A DNA stretch of 64,000 nucleotides from Ignavibacteriales bacterium (GTDB lineage Bacteria; Bacteroidota; Ignavibacteria; Ignavibacteriales; Melioribacteraceae). Of the stretch, positions 1 through 9,292 are shown piece after piece (positions within the stretch are counted from its first letter, which is position 1; each line of letters starts with the position of its first letter). The notes beneath the pieces were generated by a model. That model did not search any database, was not told the origin of the DNA, and saw nothing but the letters and a program-made list of their open reading frames with translations. The stretch is from NCBI GenBank assembly GCA_020635285.1, contig JACKAB010000008.1, positions 1 to 64,000 of the forward strand, read 5' to 3'. The position numbers and the translations under genes are program-made.

Positions 1-32
1 TTCCAATTTAGTTTTCTAAAAGAAGGGAAGTT

Positions 33-1397
33 ATGGAAATAAAAATATTAATTGCAGATGATGAAAAAGGAATTCGCGATTCACTGCAGATGATTTTAAA
101 TGAAGAAGGTTTTGCAACAACAGTAGTCTCCGATGGACTGCTTGCCTTAGAAGAAATTAAAAAGAATGAATATCAATTGGTTATTTCTGATATAAAAATG
201 CCTGGGTTAGATGGAATTGAACTCTTGGAAAAGTGCGCAAAAATTTCTCCCGAAACATATTTTATTGTAATGACAGCTTATGCATCAGTTGAAACCGCGG
301 TTAGCGCATTACGTAATGGCGCATATGACTATTTATTAAAACCAGTTGAGTTTGATGATCTTTTACATAAAATAAAAAGATTACTGGATTACAAAAAATT
401 ATCTGATGAAAATAAATTTTTACGACAAAAAATATCTGCAACTGCCGATTTTGAAAATATTATCGGTAATAGCGAACCGATGAAAAAAGTATTTAACATT
501 ATTTCTCAAGTTGCACCTACAAATACAAATATATTTATTTCTGGTAAGAGCGGTACAGGAAAAGAATTAGTAGCAAAAGCAATTCACTATCATAGCAAGA
601 GAAAAGATAAAATATTTTTGCCAATAAACTGCGGTGCAATTTCTGAAAATCTAATTGAGAGCGAATTATTTGGACATAGAAAAGGTTCCTTTACGGGGGC
701 AGTTGGAGATAAAGACGGCTTATTCAAAGTTGCCGATGGAGGCACTTTATTTTTGGATGAAATAGCTGATCTGCCTTTAAATTTACAAGTTAAACTTTTA
801 CGAGCCATTGAAGACAAAGAATTTCTGCCGGTTGGAGGTGTTAAATCGGTTAAAACAGATGTTAGAATTATAGCCGCAACAAATCAAGATATTTATGAAA
901 AAACAAAATCCGGTGATTTTAGAGAAGATTTATATTATAGACTAAATGTTGTAGAAATTAAATTACCTTCTTTAAATGAGAGAAGAGAAGATATTCCGCT
1001 TTTAGTAAATCATTTTGTGGAAAAGTATTGCAAAGAAATGGGTAAGCCAGTTTTAGGTGTAACTAATGACTCAATTAAAAAATTAATTAATTATGATTGG
1101 CGAGGCGGAGTTAGAGAACTTGAAAATATTATAGAAAGAGCGATAATATTTTCAGCAGGAGATAAAATTGAAGTAAATGATCTTGCTGATAATGTAAATC
1201 AATCAATCAGTATTGGTAATATGCCCGAATCTATAAAAGAAGCATCTTTAATTTTTGAGAAAGAACATATAAAAAGAATAATAAAAAAATATGACAACAA
1301 TAAAGAAGAAGCGGCAACAGCTTTAGAGATTGGATTATCGTCACTATATAGAAAAATGGAATTGCTGGATATTCCGACTAGACCAATGAAAGAATAA
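33..1397 (+). CDS. NtrC-family sigma-54-dependent response regulator
   Basis: A 454-residue cytoplasmic regulator that activates RNA polymerase-sigma54 promoters after phosphorylation. Residues 1-115 are a receiver domain with acidic D9/D10, phosphoacceptor D53, T81 and K103. The AAA+ domain (about 140-375) has Walker A GKSGTGKE at 171-178, the sigma-54 contact loop GSFTGA at 218-223 (Ser for the usual Ala) and Walker B around 236-246. A Fis-type helix-turn-helix lies at about 415-450. The ATG follows an AGAAGGGAAG ribosome-binding site. The histidine kinase that follows 70 bases downstream on the same strand is the obvious, but unproven, cognate sensor. Target genes cannot be read from the window. 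Confidence 0.95.
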   Translation: MEIKILIADDEKGIRDSLQMILNEEGFATTVVSDGLLALEEIKKNEYQLVISDIKMPGLDGIELLEKCAKISPETYFIVMTAYASVETAVSALRNGAYDYLLKPVEFDDLLHKIKRLLDYKKLSDENKFLRQKISATADFENIIGNSEPMKKVFNIISQVAPTNTNIFISGKSGTGKELVAKAIHYHSKRKDKIFLPINCGAISENLIESELFGHRKGSFTGAVGDKDGLFKVADGGTLFLDEIADLPLNLQVKLLRAIEDKEFLPVGGVKSVKTDVRIIAATNQDIYEKTKSGDFREDLYYRLNVVEIKLPSLNERREDIPLLVNHFVEKYCKEMGKPVLGVTNDSIKKLINYDWRGGVRELENIIERAIIFSAGDKIEVNDLADNVNQSISIGNMPESIKEASLIFEKEHIKRIIKKYDNNKEEAATALEIGLSSLYRKMELLDIPTRPMKE

Positions 1398-1467
1398 AAA
1401 AAAGATTTAATAAAGTATTATCTTTATGTCTAAATAATTTTAAATTTATTTTACTAGAAATCATTAA

Positions 1468-2937
1468 ATGAAATCAACCTTTAATACCATATTAAACGAT
1501 CATCTAATTCCAAACGAAAATATCTTTTTTGCATCTTGGAGTTATGAAGGAAAATTTAAATGCACTGATGCATTTGAATTGAAAATAGGCTATACAAAGG
1601 ATGAAATTTCCAAACTTCCATACAAACATCATTCCCTTATAGAAAGTGATTCAGAAGAAGAAATTTATAATAGTTTAGTCGAGTTTCAATCTAATAATAA
1701 TTCTAGTGATATTTCAAAAATATACAAATTAATTTCAAAAAGTGAAAAACCAATTTGGCTTAAGGAAATTATTTTTATCAATAGAAATAACGGAAGTGAA
1801 ATATTTTCAAGTATTATAGTTGATATTACCGATGTTAAGCAAAAAGAAATTAACTTGAATGAAATAATTCAGAGAAAAACTGAGCAGAATAATTCAAAAG
1901 ACAAACTAATTTCTATTATTTCGCATGACCTACGAGCTCCATTTACAAGTTTGTTGGGATTTTCCGAAATATTATTAAATGAGCCGGAACTGCCGAATGA
2001 AGAACGGGTTGAATATTTAAAATATATTCATGATGCTTCGGAACTACAGCTCCAAATGGTAAATCATTTATTGGATTGGACTAGATTTCAAACGGGTACA
2101 ATGAGATTTGAACCACAGCGAATAGAGATAAGAGATGTTATTCAAAATTGTATTTCAGTTCTTACAGGCGCTGCAATGAGAAAGAATATTGAGATAAAAG
2201 TTGATGGCGGGAAAGGGATTTTTGTAAATGTAGATGAAAAATTAATTAGTCAGGCTGTAACGAATTTATTAAGTAATGCAGTTAAGTTTACTCCAAGTGG
2301 AAAAAATATAGAAGTAATAATTAGCAATTATAAAAATGATATGGTTGAAGTTACTGTTAAAGATGAAGGGCTTGGAATTTCTGAAAGTAACCAGTCAAAA
2401 CTATTTAAAGTTGAGACAAAATTTTCGCAAACCGGAACAGCAGGAGAAAAGGGAACTGGCTTAGGTTTAACCCTAGTTAAAGAAATTATTGAGAAACATT
2501 CTGGAAAAATTTGGTTTTACTCTGAGTTGAAAAAGGGAAGCGAATTTCATTTTACAATTCCCAAATCAGAAAATACTCTTTTAATTATTGAAGAGCATAA
2601 AGATCTTCAAAAAGAGTATACAAAAGTACTAAAAGAACAATTTCCATCATTTGCAATTGATTTTGCAAAAACTGGATTTGAAGCCTTGAATTATTTGCTT
2701 GAAAAAACTCCTTCGGTTATTATCACTTACCACAATATGTCCTTAATGAGCGGTGTTCAACTTGTTTCATCCTTAAGAAAAAAAGATCAGCATAATAAAG
2801 TAGAAGTAATTGTTTTAGTAGATAAAATTACAGACGAAGAAAAGTTAGAATACAAAAAATATAAGGTTACAAATTTTGTTAATTTTAATTCTTCCCCAAT
2901 AGAAATTGCCGAAGTACTAAATAGTTTAATATCCTAA
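1468..2937 (+). CDS. Hybrid histidine kinase with degenerate receiver
   Basis: A 489-residue soluble kinase without membrane segments. Residues about 15-125 resemble a PAS sensor domain. HisKA carries H153 in ISHDLRAPF, and the ATPase domain has the N-box around N266/N270, G1 DEGLGIS (299-305) and G2 GEKGTGLGL (326-334). Residues 369-489 have the fold pattern of a receiver, but the phosphoacceptor position is Y421 (ITYHNMS), the acidic pair is E375/E376 and the conserved lysine is missing near FVNFNSS. The C-terminus is therefore probably a non-phosphorylatable pseudo-receiver. It follows the NtrC regulator and likely works with it (inference). Confidence 0.9.
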   Translation: MKSTFNTILNDHLIPNENIFFASWSYEGKFKCTDAFELKIGYTKDEISKLPYKHHSLIESDSEEEIYNSLVEFQSNNNSSDISKIYKLISKSEKPIWLKEIIFINRNNGSEIFSSIIVDITDVKQKEINLNEIIQRKTEQNNSKDKLISIISHDLRAPFTSLLGFSEILLNEPELPNEERVEYLKYIHDASELQLQMVNHLLDWTRFQTGTMRFEPQRIEIRDVIQNCISVLTGAAMRKNIEIKVDGGKGIFVNVDEKLISQAVTNLLSNAVKFTPSGKNIEVIISNYKNDMVEVTVKDEGLGISESNQSKLFKVETKFSQTGTAGEKGTGLGLTLVKEIIEKHSGKIWFYSELKKGSEFHFTIPKSENTLLIIEEHKDLQKEYTKVLKEQFPSFAIDFAKTGFEALNYLLEKTPSVIITYHNMSLMSGVQLVSSLRKKDQHNKVEVIVLVDKITDEEKLEYKKYKVTNFVNFNSSPIEIAEVLNSLIS

Positions 2938-3008
2938 TCCCACTCACAATTGTAATATTTTATATATTTAAAAGTGTAAATTTTTTAATCAATCGGAAGG
3001 AAATATAA

Positions 3009-3527
3009 TTGGAAAATTCTGAAATTTCAGATAACCGACATTGGTATGCACTTTATTCAAAACCCCGTCATGAATTCAAAGCCGAAATTCAGTTGCAAAA
3101 CGCTGGAATTGAATATTACTTGCCCAAAATTACAAGAATAAAACAATGGAGTGATAGAAAGAAAAAAGTAGTAGAACCTTTATTCAGTGGTTATATTTTT
3201 ATTAGAGGTAATGAAAAAGATAGATTAACAGCACTTGAACAGTATGCAATTGTCCGAACAATATTTTTCAAAGGTCAGCCCGCAATTGTGCCAGATTGGC
3301 AAATTGAAAATCTGCAAAAAATGTTAGAAAAAGGTGAGGATATATCTGTTTCTGATAAAATCGCAGTAGGTAGTAAGGTTAAAATTATATCCGGTCCATT
3401 TAAAGATGTTGAAGGAATTGTTTATGAGAATAAAAATCAAGAAAAAATGCTTGCAATTACTATTGATCTTTTAAGAAGAAGTGTGATTGTTAGAATTCCG
3501 GCAGATAGTATAATTGAGCAAAAATAA
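3009..3527 (+). CDS. Specialised NusG-like antiterminator (UpxY/RfaH/LoaP type)
   Basis: A 172-residue NusG paralogue. An NGN domain (about 10-110) starts with WYALYSKPRHE and contains the LFSGYIFIR core; a KOW domain (about 120-170) has GSKVKIISGPFKDVEG. Members of this family bind RNA polymerase and reduce pausing and termination in particular operons. The start is TTG, preceded by ATCGGAAGG, a good ribosome-binding site with 6-7 bases of spacing; no ATG lies nearby. The housekeeping nusG usually sits beside secE and rplK, which are absent here, so I call this the specialised paralogue. The gene is 12 bases upstream of the exonuclease gene and likely co-transcribed with it. Confidence 0.85.
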   Translation: MENSEISDNRHWYALYSKPRHEFKAEIQLQNAGIEYYLPKITRIKQWSDRKKKVVEPLFSGYIFIRGNEKDRLTALEQYAIVRTIFFKGQPAIVPDWQIENLQKMLEKGEDISVSDKIAVGSKVKIISGPFKDVEGIVYENKNQEKMLAITIDLLRRSVIVRIPADSIIEQK

Positions 3528-3539
3528 AATGGATTTGAA

Positions 3540-4559
3540 ATGAATAATCAGTCAAAATTGGCAAACTTAAAAACTAAAGATAAAATTGAACACTTTTTAC
3601 TTTTAACAAACTTTGCAGTTAAAACCACAAAAGCCGGAAAGGAATTTTTAGACTTAGAATTGCGAGATGAAAGTGTTTCTCTTAATGCAAAAATGTGGGA
3701 TAATTTTCAATCGTTTATAAATGATGCAAAGTCCGGCTCAGTAGTAAAAGTATTGGGCATGATGGACGAGTTTAATAATGTTCCGCAAATTAAAATTGAG
3801 AAAATTAGAAGCACAAATGAAAAAGATGAAATTACACCTGAAGACTTTTTGCCCAAATCTGAAAGACCTTTAGCCGAAATGAAGGATGAATTGGAGCTTT
3901 ATATTAATTCAATTCAATCGAAAAATTTAAAGCAGCTAATTCAAAATATTTTTACAGAATCGAACTTTAATAAATATATAAAAGCACCGGCTGGAAAAGC
4001 TTGGCATCATGCATACATTGGCGGATTACTTGAGCATACTTTAGAAATTATTAAAATTTGCGATTTAATGTGCAGAATTCATCCGGATGTAAATAAAGAT
4101 TTATTGTTGACCGGAGCAATACTCCATGATTTTGGCAAAATTGAAGAACTTGATTTCTCAGGCGGATTTGATTATACAGATAAAGGAAAATTATTAGGCC
4201 ACATTGTAATTATTGCAAACATAATTGAGAGAGAAGCTAATAAAATCAAGGGTTTAACGGAAGAAATTAAAAATCAATTAATTCATCTTGTGTTAAGTCA
4301 CCAAGGAAGGTTAGAATATGCTTCTCCTGTAACTCCAAAAACTGTGGAAGCAATTATTCTTTATCACGCTGATGAATTAAGTGCAAAAACAAATGCTTAC
4401 AAGAGCGCCATTGCTGCTGAAAAAGATACAGGCAATATTTGGACAAGATATTTGCCTCTTGCAGAAACATCTTTATTTATAACTGGTAATGCAGAAAAGA
4501 AGAGAAGATTTCAAAGAGACTCTTTTCTAAATCATTTACGAGTTGAATATGGAATTTAA
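3540..4559 (+). CDS. YhaM-like 3'-5' exoribonuclease (OB fold + HD)
   Basis: A 339-residue cytoplasmic protein with an N-terminal OB-type nucleic-acid-binding domain (about 15-90) and a C-terminal HD metal-dependent phosphohydrolase domain. The HD residues H196/D197 lie in AILHDFGK, and the upstream GGLLEHTLE (161-169) and HHAY (156-159) supply further histidines. This order matches Bacillus YhaM (CbfA family), which trims RNA and single-stranded DNA from the 3' end; the length is slightly above the family norm. Its last 11 bases overlap the ATG of the following sirtuin gene, suggesting translational coupling. Confidence 0.85.
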   Translation: MNNQSKLANLKTKDKIEHFLLLTNFAVKTTKAGKEFLDLELRDESVSLNAKMWDNFQSFINDAKSGSVVKVLGMMDEFNNVPQIKIEKIRSTNEKDEITPEDFLPKSERPLAEMKDELELYINSIQSKNLKQLIQNIFTESNFNKYIKAPAGKAWHHAYIGGLLEHTLEIIKICDLMCRIHPDVNKDLLLTGAILHDFGKIEELDFSGGFDYTDKGKLLGHIVIIANIIEREANKIKGLTEEIKNQLIHLVLSHQGRLEYASPVTPKTVEAIILYHADELSAKTNAYKSAIAAEKDTGNIWTRYLPLAETSLFITGNAEKKRRFQRDSFLNHLRVEYGI

Positions 4560-5200
4560 GCCCGATTTTATTGATAGACTAAAAAAAGCCAAATCACTTT
4601 TTTTTTTACTGGCGCAGGAATTTCTGCTGAAAGCGGAATAGCGACTTTTAGAGGAAAAGACGGATTGTGGAGTAAGTTAAAACCAGAAGAACTTGCAAGT
4701 TTCAGCGCCTTTATGAAAAATCCCGATATGGTTTGGGAATGGTACCAATACAGAAGAGAGATTGTCGAGAAAGCCAAGCCTAATAAGGGACATTTGGCAA
4801 TTGCTGAGTTTGAAAAATTTTATGATGTAAATGTTGTAACTCAAAATGTAGATGATCTACATGCGAGAGCTGGCAGCACAAATATTGATGAACTTCATGG
4901 AAGTATTGTTAGAAATTTTGCGTTGATTGTAATACTTTTTATAATCACCAAGAATTTAAGTTTGATAAAAAAGTTCCACGTTGTGCAAAATGTAATGGAA
5001 TGATTAGACCGGATGTTGTTTGGTTTGGAGAAAATTCCCAATGGAGAGCAAAAGGCCAAAGAACCTCTGCGATTGTTTAATGCTTTTCACTGCAAACGGC
5101 AAGAGAAATAAACATTGAAGGCTAAAGTTGATTATTCGATTTTGGGAAAGTGTGATATTTGATTTTAATTTTGGAACTTCATAGCGATAAAATTTATCAA
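4549..5200 (+). pseudogene. cobB: Sirtuin NAD-dependent protein deacylase, frame broken
   Basis: The sirtuin signature can be read only by changing frame. From the ATG at 4549 the first frame covers MEFKPDFIDRLKKAKS; after a run of ten T (4598-4607) the next frame gives TGAGISAESGIATFRGKDG and continues to QNVDDLHARAGS and ELHGS. A further shift near 4915 gives the zinc site CVDC and CAKC and then RPDVVWFGE; more shifts lead to VDYSILGK near 5125-5150. Sirtuins remove acyl groups from lysines using NAD. At least four indels are needed. Given the damaged surroundings these are probably consensus errors, but a true pseudogene is possible. The 3' end is approximate. Confidence 0.75.
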
Positions 5201-5510
5201 CATTTTTATCTTCTTAATCATTCATTTATGATTGATCTATACCAATCATTGCGATAAAGCAAGGAAATAAAATGGCGATTATTTAGCGAAAAGAGATAAA
5301 CAATGATATAATTGAACCATCATTTCATGGTAAATATACTATCAATTAGTACTTTGATTATTCAATAGAAGTTTTCGAACAAGTCTGGTGAATATTCGGT
5401 TGGTCATTTTAGAAGAGAGATCTTTAAAATTGAATACCCTGCCAATCTTAAAATTCACACTCTTCTTTATTGGAAAAGAATTAAAGAACAAATTGAATGA
5501 AAAAAATTTT
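5200..5510 (+). pseudogene. Unrecognised broken coding remnant
   Basis: Short coding-like segments on the plus strand shift frame every few dozen bases. The best-preserved piece is about 5383-5499, reading GEYSVGHFRREIFKIEYPA followed by NLKIHTLLYWKRIKEQIE and a TGA stop. Upstream pieces such as NGDYLAKRD (about 5272-5300) and IIEPSFHGKYTI (about 5309-5345) may belong to the same protein. I do not recognise the family. It runs toward the minus-strand queD gene, so the two converge. Confidence 0.35.
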
Positions 5511-5541
5511 AATCAGAAATCGTTAAATTTTTGACTATAAA

Positions 5542-6008
5542 TCAATTAAAGAAACTTCTTGAGGCCTCAGAAAAACATATCGCGGATTTTTTTTCGTATT
5601 CAATTAAAGAAACTTCTTCCTCCATTTATTTTTAGTAATATTAACTTTTATGTTAGTAATATTTGGCGGTAATTTTTCAGCTTTGATTTTGTTTAAAAAA
5701 ATAATGGCAAAGATTTTCTGCTGTTGATTCAAAATCTACAATAACATGGGCAGAGTTCAAATTTTTTGAATTGCCTCTTTTAGTTCCAAATCTTTACTGC
5801 TAATAATTACTGAGTGATCTAACTCATCAACAAGCGGAGCAATAATTTCTTTTTACATCAAAGTAATCTAAAACCATTCCTTCTTCAGTTATGCCGCCGC
5901 TAAACTCAACAATTAATTTGTATGAATGTCCATGAAGATTATAACATTTGCCTTTGTGGCATTGTAATCTGTGGCCCATTTCCCATCTAAATTTTTTGCT
6001 ATTTTCAT
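5542..6008 (-). pseudogene. queD: QueD 6-carboxytetrahydropterin synthase, frame broken
   Basis: Reads from ATG at 6008 as MKIAK, then FRWEMGHRLQCHKGKCYNLHGHSYKL with the zinc-binding His residues of the HxH motif, GMVLDYFDVK, and after a frame change LVDELDHSVI; later pieces are AHVIVDFESTAENLA and EEEVSLIEYE. This is the PTPS/QueD fold that makes 6-carboxy-tetrahydropterin in queuosine/7-deazaguanine biosynthesis. The start overlaps the stop of queE as ATGA, so the two are translationally coupled. At least three indels break the frame; consensus error is more likely than decay. The 3' end (5542 in the last readable frame) is uncertain. Confidence 0.8.
5543..5618. repeat. 18-bp direct repeat, 58 bp apart
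   Basis: CAATTAAAGAAACTTCTT occurs at 5543-5560 and again, identically, at 5601-5618, straddling the 3' end of queD. The second copy encodes the plausible end of QueD (EVSLIE); the first follows its likely terminus. It may be a small tandem duplication or a consensus stutter in this low-quality stretch. Confidence 0.6.
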
Positions 6009-6643
6009 ACGCCTTTTTTATCCGGTTCCCAAATATGTTTATGTAATTGAATTTGAAATCTTACTGGTAGATTATCTTCCAAAATCCATTCTGATAAAGT
6101 TCTATACTCTAATTTGCCAAAAACTGTCGAAAAAATCACTTCACATTTTTTAATTAAATTATTTTCCTCAATTAATTTTTTAGACCAGTCATAATCTTCT
6201 CTATTTCCTATTACAAATTTTACTTCATCAATTGGTTTTAGAAATTTAATATTTTCATAATAATTTTTCTTTTCCATTTTACTGGAAGGGCATTTAAAAT
6301 CTAAAATAGTTTTAACTCTTTTATCAACTTTTTCAATTGATAAACTTCCGCCAGTTTCTAACATTACTTCGTAATCATTATCACAAAGTTTTGTTAATAA
6401 ATCAAAACATTCTTCTTGCATCAAAGGTTCGCCGCCAGTTACTTCAACTAAATTGCAATTATATTTTTTATTTCGGATAAAATTTCTTCAGCTGAAAAAT
6501 CTTTACCATCATAAAAAGCATATTCAGTATCACAATAGCTGCATCTCAAATTGCAATATGTCAATCTGATAAAAATACAAGGCAGACCAGCTTTTGTTCC
6601 TTCGCCTTGAATGGAATAGAAAAAATTCGTTTATTTTAATCAA
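6005..6643 (-). pseudogene. queE: QueE 7-carboxy-7-deazaguanine synthase, two frameshifts
   Basis: Radical-SAM enzyme converting 6-carboxytetrahydropterin to 7-carboxy-7-deazaguanine, an intermediate of queuosine. The reading begins at TTG 6643 (IKINEF), shifts at a run of six T (coding strand) to YSIQGEGTKAGLPCIFIR, carries the iron-sulfur motif CNLRCSYC (CX3CX2C) and DTEYAF, shifts again near 6473 (one A short) to VEVTGGEPL, then runs open to the stop at 6005. The two indels compensate, giving a 212-residue product of normal family length. It couples to queD through an ATGA overlap. Probably intact in the real genome. Confidence 0.85.
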
Positions 6644-6771
6644 TTTTACTCTTTCTAAAGATTTTAAATGCAAAAATAAGAAGAAAATAGGAGTTATAGA
6701 ACATTTTAAAGTTGCAGAAGAAAAATAAATTTTCTAATTTACCTTTCTGAAAAAATTTTAAAAGGTTGGAA

Positions 6772-7030
6772 ATGGCTAATCATAAATCAGCTAAAAAAAA
6801 GAGCAAAAACAAGTGAAAAAAGAAGAGTAAGAAACAAAGCTTCTTTATCAAAAGTTAAAACAGTGGTTAAAAATGTGCTAGATTCAAAAGATAAAGAATC
6901 TGCAGACGTTAAATTGAAAGAAGCGGTTTCATATTTAGATAGAATTGCAACTAAAGGCACAATTCATAAAAATAATGTTGCAAGAAAAAAAGCAAGATTA
7001 ACAAAGTTTGTTAACACGTTAGCTAAATAA
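6772..7030 (+). pseudogene. rpsT: 30S ribosomal protein S20, one extra base
   Basis: Starts MANHKSAKK after an AAAAGG ribosome-binding site and, after removal of one A from the run of eight at about 6793-6800, continues RAKTSEKRRVRNKAS to NTLAK and TAA at 7030. The corrected product is 85 residues, the normal S20 size, rich in Lys and Arg; it binds 16S rRNA in the small subunit. As a single-copy core gene it is unlikely to be truly frameshifted, so it serves as an internal control showing that indels in this region are sequencing or assembly errors. It has its own terminator. Confidence 0.95.
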
Positions 7031-7058
7031 TTTTTAGATTCTAGATTAAGATAAAGTT

Positions 7059-7095
7059 AAGCGATTTTGTAAAAGCAAAATCGCTTTTTTTTTTT
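7059..7095 (+). terminator. Rho-independent terminator of rpsT
   Basis: An 11-bp stem, AAGCGATTTTG (7059-7069) with CAAAATCGCTT (7076-7086), closes a six-base loop and runs into eleven T. The T-run ends at the stop codon of the convergent GlmU-like gene. Confidence 0.9.
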
Positions 7096-8600
7096 ATAAA
7101 TCGTCAATTGCATCAATACCTTCAGGCATCGGAAGAAAGAATTTTATATCTTGAACTTTACCATCTTTTCTAATTAACTTATCTACTTTCTTTTAATAAT
7201 GATCACGCTGTGTTCTATAAATAAGTCATCATCTATTATTGAACCAAAAATATAACTTGTTCCTTTAACTGTTACATTTTGCCAATTTTGTTGGAAAATC
7301 ATCACTTCCAGTAATATTTACACTTGATTCAATTCTAGAGTTTTCTCCAATTGTAATGTTACCTTTTACAATATCATTCCAAAGAATTTCCACACCACTT
7401 TTTAATTCTAATTTTTGACCTGGAAAGCATGAGAGGTGAACATTTTCTCCAATTGTAATATTTTGTCCCAAAAAAAACATTTCCATCAACGTATACATTT
7501 TTTCTAAATTTAATATTATAATTTAGTTTCACACCTTCGCCAACGTAAACACCTTTACCAATTTTAATGTCTAAGGGATTGCCTTTTTTATCAGCTTGAA
7601 TAATTTCTTTCATTACATCATCTGCAATAAAAAAGTCTTCAGGATCATCAATCTCAATTATATCTTTTATTTGTTCATAAACATTTTTTCTTGCAATAGC
7701 TTCCATTTCTTTCAGCACTGATTTATTATTAAATCCCATAATAACATGCTGCTGTTTTGCGCTAACTGCACTAACAGATAATTTGTTTTGATTGAACAAA
7801 GCAATTAAATCAGTAATATATATTTCACCTTGAACGTTATCGCTTTTAATTTTGTTTATTAATTTTACCAAATAATTAAATTTAAAAGCAAAACGCCTGA
7901 GTTAAATTCATTATTTTGATTAATTCTTCACGGGTATAACTATAATTTTTACCATTAAATTTTCTTACATAAGGTATCTTTTCATCCAAACTTAGTATGT
8001 CTTTATACTCAATAATTTCAATTACTTTACCGGCATCTGGTCCAGATGGTTTTCCACTATCATCAACTGGTTTTACTCTTATGATTCTTCCATAACTATT
8101 CTCGTAAGGGTTGCCTTCATACATTCCAGTTAAAACCATCATATCAGTTTTGGATTTTACAAATTCACGCTTAAACATTTTCATTGTTAAATCATCAATC
8201 AATCCCATATCGCCAGGAAGAATGTAAACAATACCTTTATATTTTTTTGGATTTATTTTCTTCAATGCAATTTGAACTGCGTGGCCAGTTCCATGCTGCT
8301 CTTCTTGAAATGCAAATAGGTTATTATTTTTATTCCCAATTACTTGAATAACATCTTCGGCTTTTATTCCAGTAACGATTATACTGTTAAATTTGGAAGC
8401 CCTTTTTGGCAAGCTTCGAAAACTCTTTGAACAGTTGGTTTTCCCCAAATTTTATGTAGCATTTTAGATGTTTGTGATTTTATCCTTTTTCCGTGACCGG
8501 CAGCTAATATAATAGCTGTTTCTGAAATTTTATAATTAAAATCTGATGAGTATTTGTTGATTAAATCTGTAACTACTTTTTTTTTTCTTTGTTGAGACAT
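7094..8600 (-). pseudogene. glmU: GlmU-like nucleotidyltransferase/hexapeptide protein, frame broken
   Basis: N-terminal nucleotidyltransferase with ILAAGHGKRIKSQTSKMLH (the LxxGxGxRM-type signature), then EEQHGTGHAVQIAL, ILPGDMGL and NSYGRIIR; the C-terminal part is a left-handed beta-helix with hexapeptide repeats such as VYVGEGV, NITIGENV and NITIGENSRIESS. This matches GlmU, which makes UDP-GlcNAc for peptidoglycan and lipopolysaccharide. At least four indels (near 8400, 7875, 7470 and 7180) split it; corrected length is about 500 residues, above the usual 455-460. The start ATG at 8600 has GGAGAAAG upstream. The final residues are IDAIDDL. Whether it is true GlmU or a related sugar-1-phosphate enzyme is less certain than the fold. 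Confidence 0.75.
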
Positions 8601-8671
8601 TCTTTCTCCAGAAGTTTTTTACGTAAGTTTTTAATTTTATGAGGGCTAATAAATAGGACTTGGTTTCTAAT

Positions 8672-9292
8672 TCAAAATTTATTTAGTTTTTTATTTTCAA
8701 TTGCTAGTGAAATTTCTCTAATTCTGTTATCAAACTTTTCAATTAAGTTCTGGTTTTACTATTTTCAGTTTTTCATAAATATCTAACGCTTCTTTATAAT
8801 TCCCTTGTGATGCATAAATTTCTGCAAGTGTTTCTGTAACTATTGGTTTTACTTTTTTTAAGCTCGTTTATTTTGGGTTCGTCTGTTTCTTTATCTAAGA
8901 AATCGAAATCATTTTTTTTTTTGCGGAAATAGTTTTATCAATGATTGGATTATCTAAAATATTTTCACCAGTATTATCCATGGTTAGGTCAATGCCTTCT
9001 TTTTTCAATTTTATTTTTCTATTTCTTTAAGATAAAAATCAAATGTGCTTTTTTTCGTTTAAGAGATTATCGCCTTTAATAATATTTTCTTTAGCAAGTT
9101 CAAATTGATTTTATGGGCAAGGGCTATACAGTTAAGGAAATAAACCGTTGGATGATATGGATATTTATTTGCTGCAGTTTCTAATAATTTTAAAGCTCCC
9201 TCATAATTTTTATTATCAAGCTCTTTAGATGCTTCATATGTTATAAGTGGGGAATCTTTGTTAAACTCATAAACAAGAGCAAATTTATCCAT
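8672..9292 (-). pseudogene. TPR protein, frame broken
   Basis: Reads from ATG 9292 (MDKFALVYEFNKDSP) through a TPR helix pair (NYEGALKLLETAANKYPYHP), then, after shifts near 9060, 9020, 8920 and 8865, to a second repeat (GNYKEALDIYEKLKIVKPEL) and ends NKKLNKF. Corrected length is about 206 residues. The middle is acidic and looks disordered. The first eight bases overlap the end of the glycosyltransferase gene, indicating coupling. TPR repeats mediate protein-protein contacts; no specific partner can be named. A TPR gene follows lptE in some Bacteroidota neighbourhoods, which fits this position. Confidence 0.7.

Noticed and set aside
4568..4777. Minus-strand 69-residue open frame
   Set aside because: It is the antisense shadow of the sirtuin gene; no ribosome-binding site or known fold.
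5971..6153. Plus-strand 60-residue open frame
   Set aside because: Lies antisense to queE and queD, whose motifs are clear.
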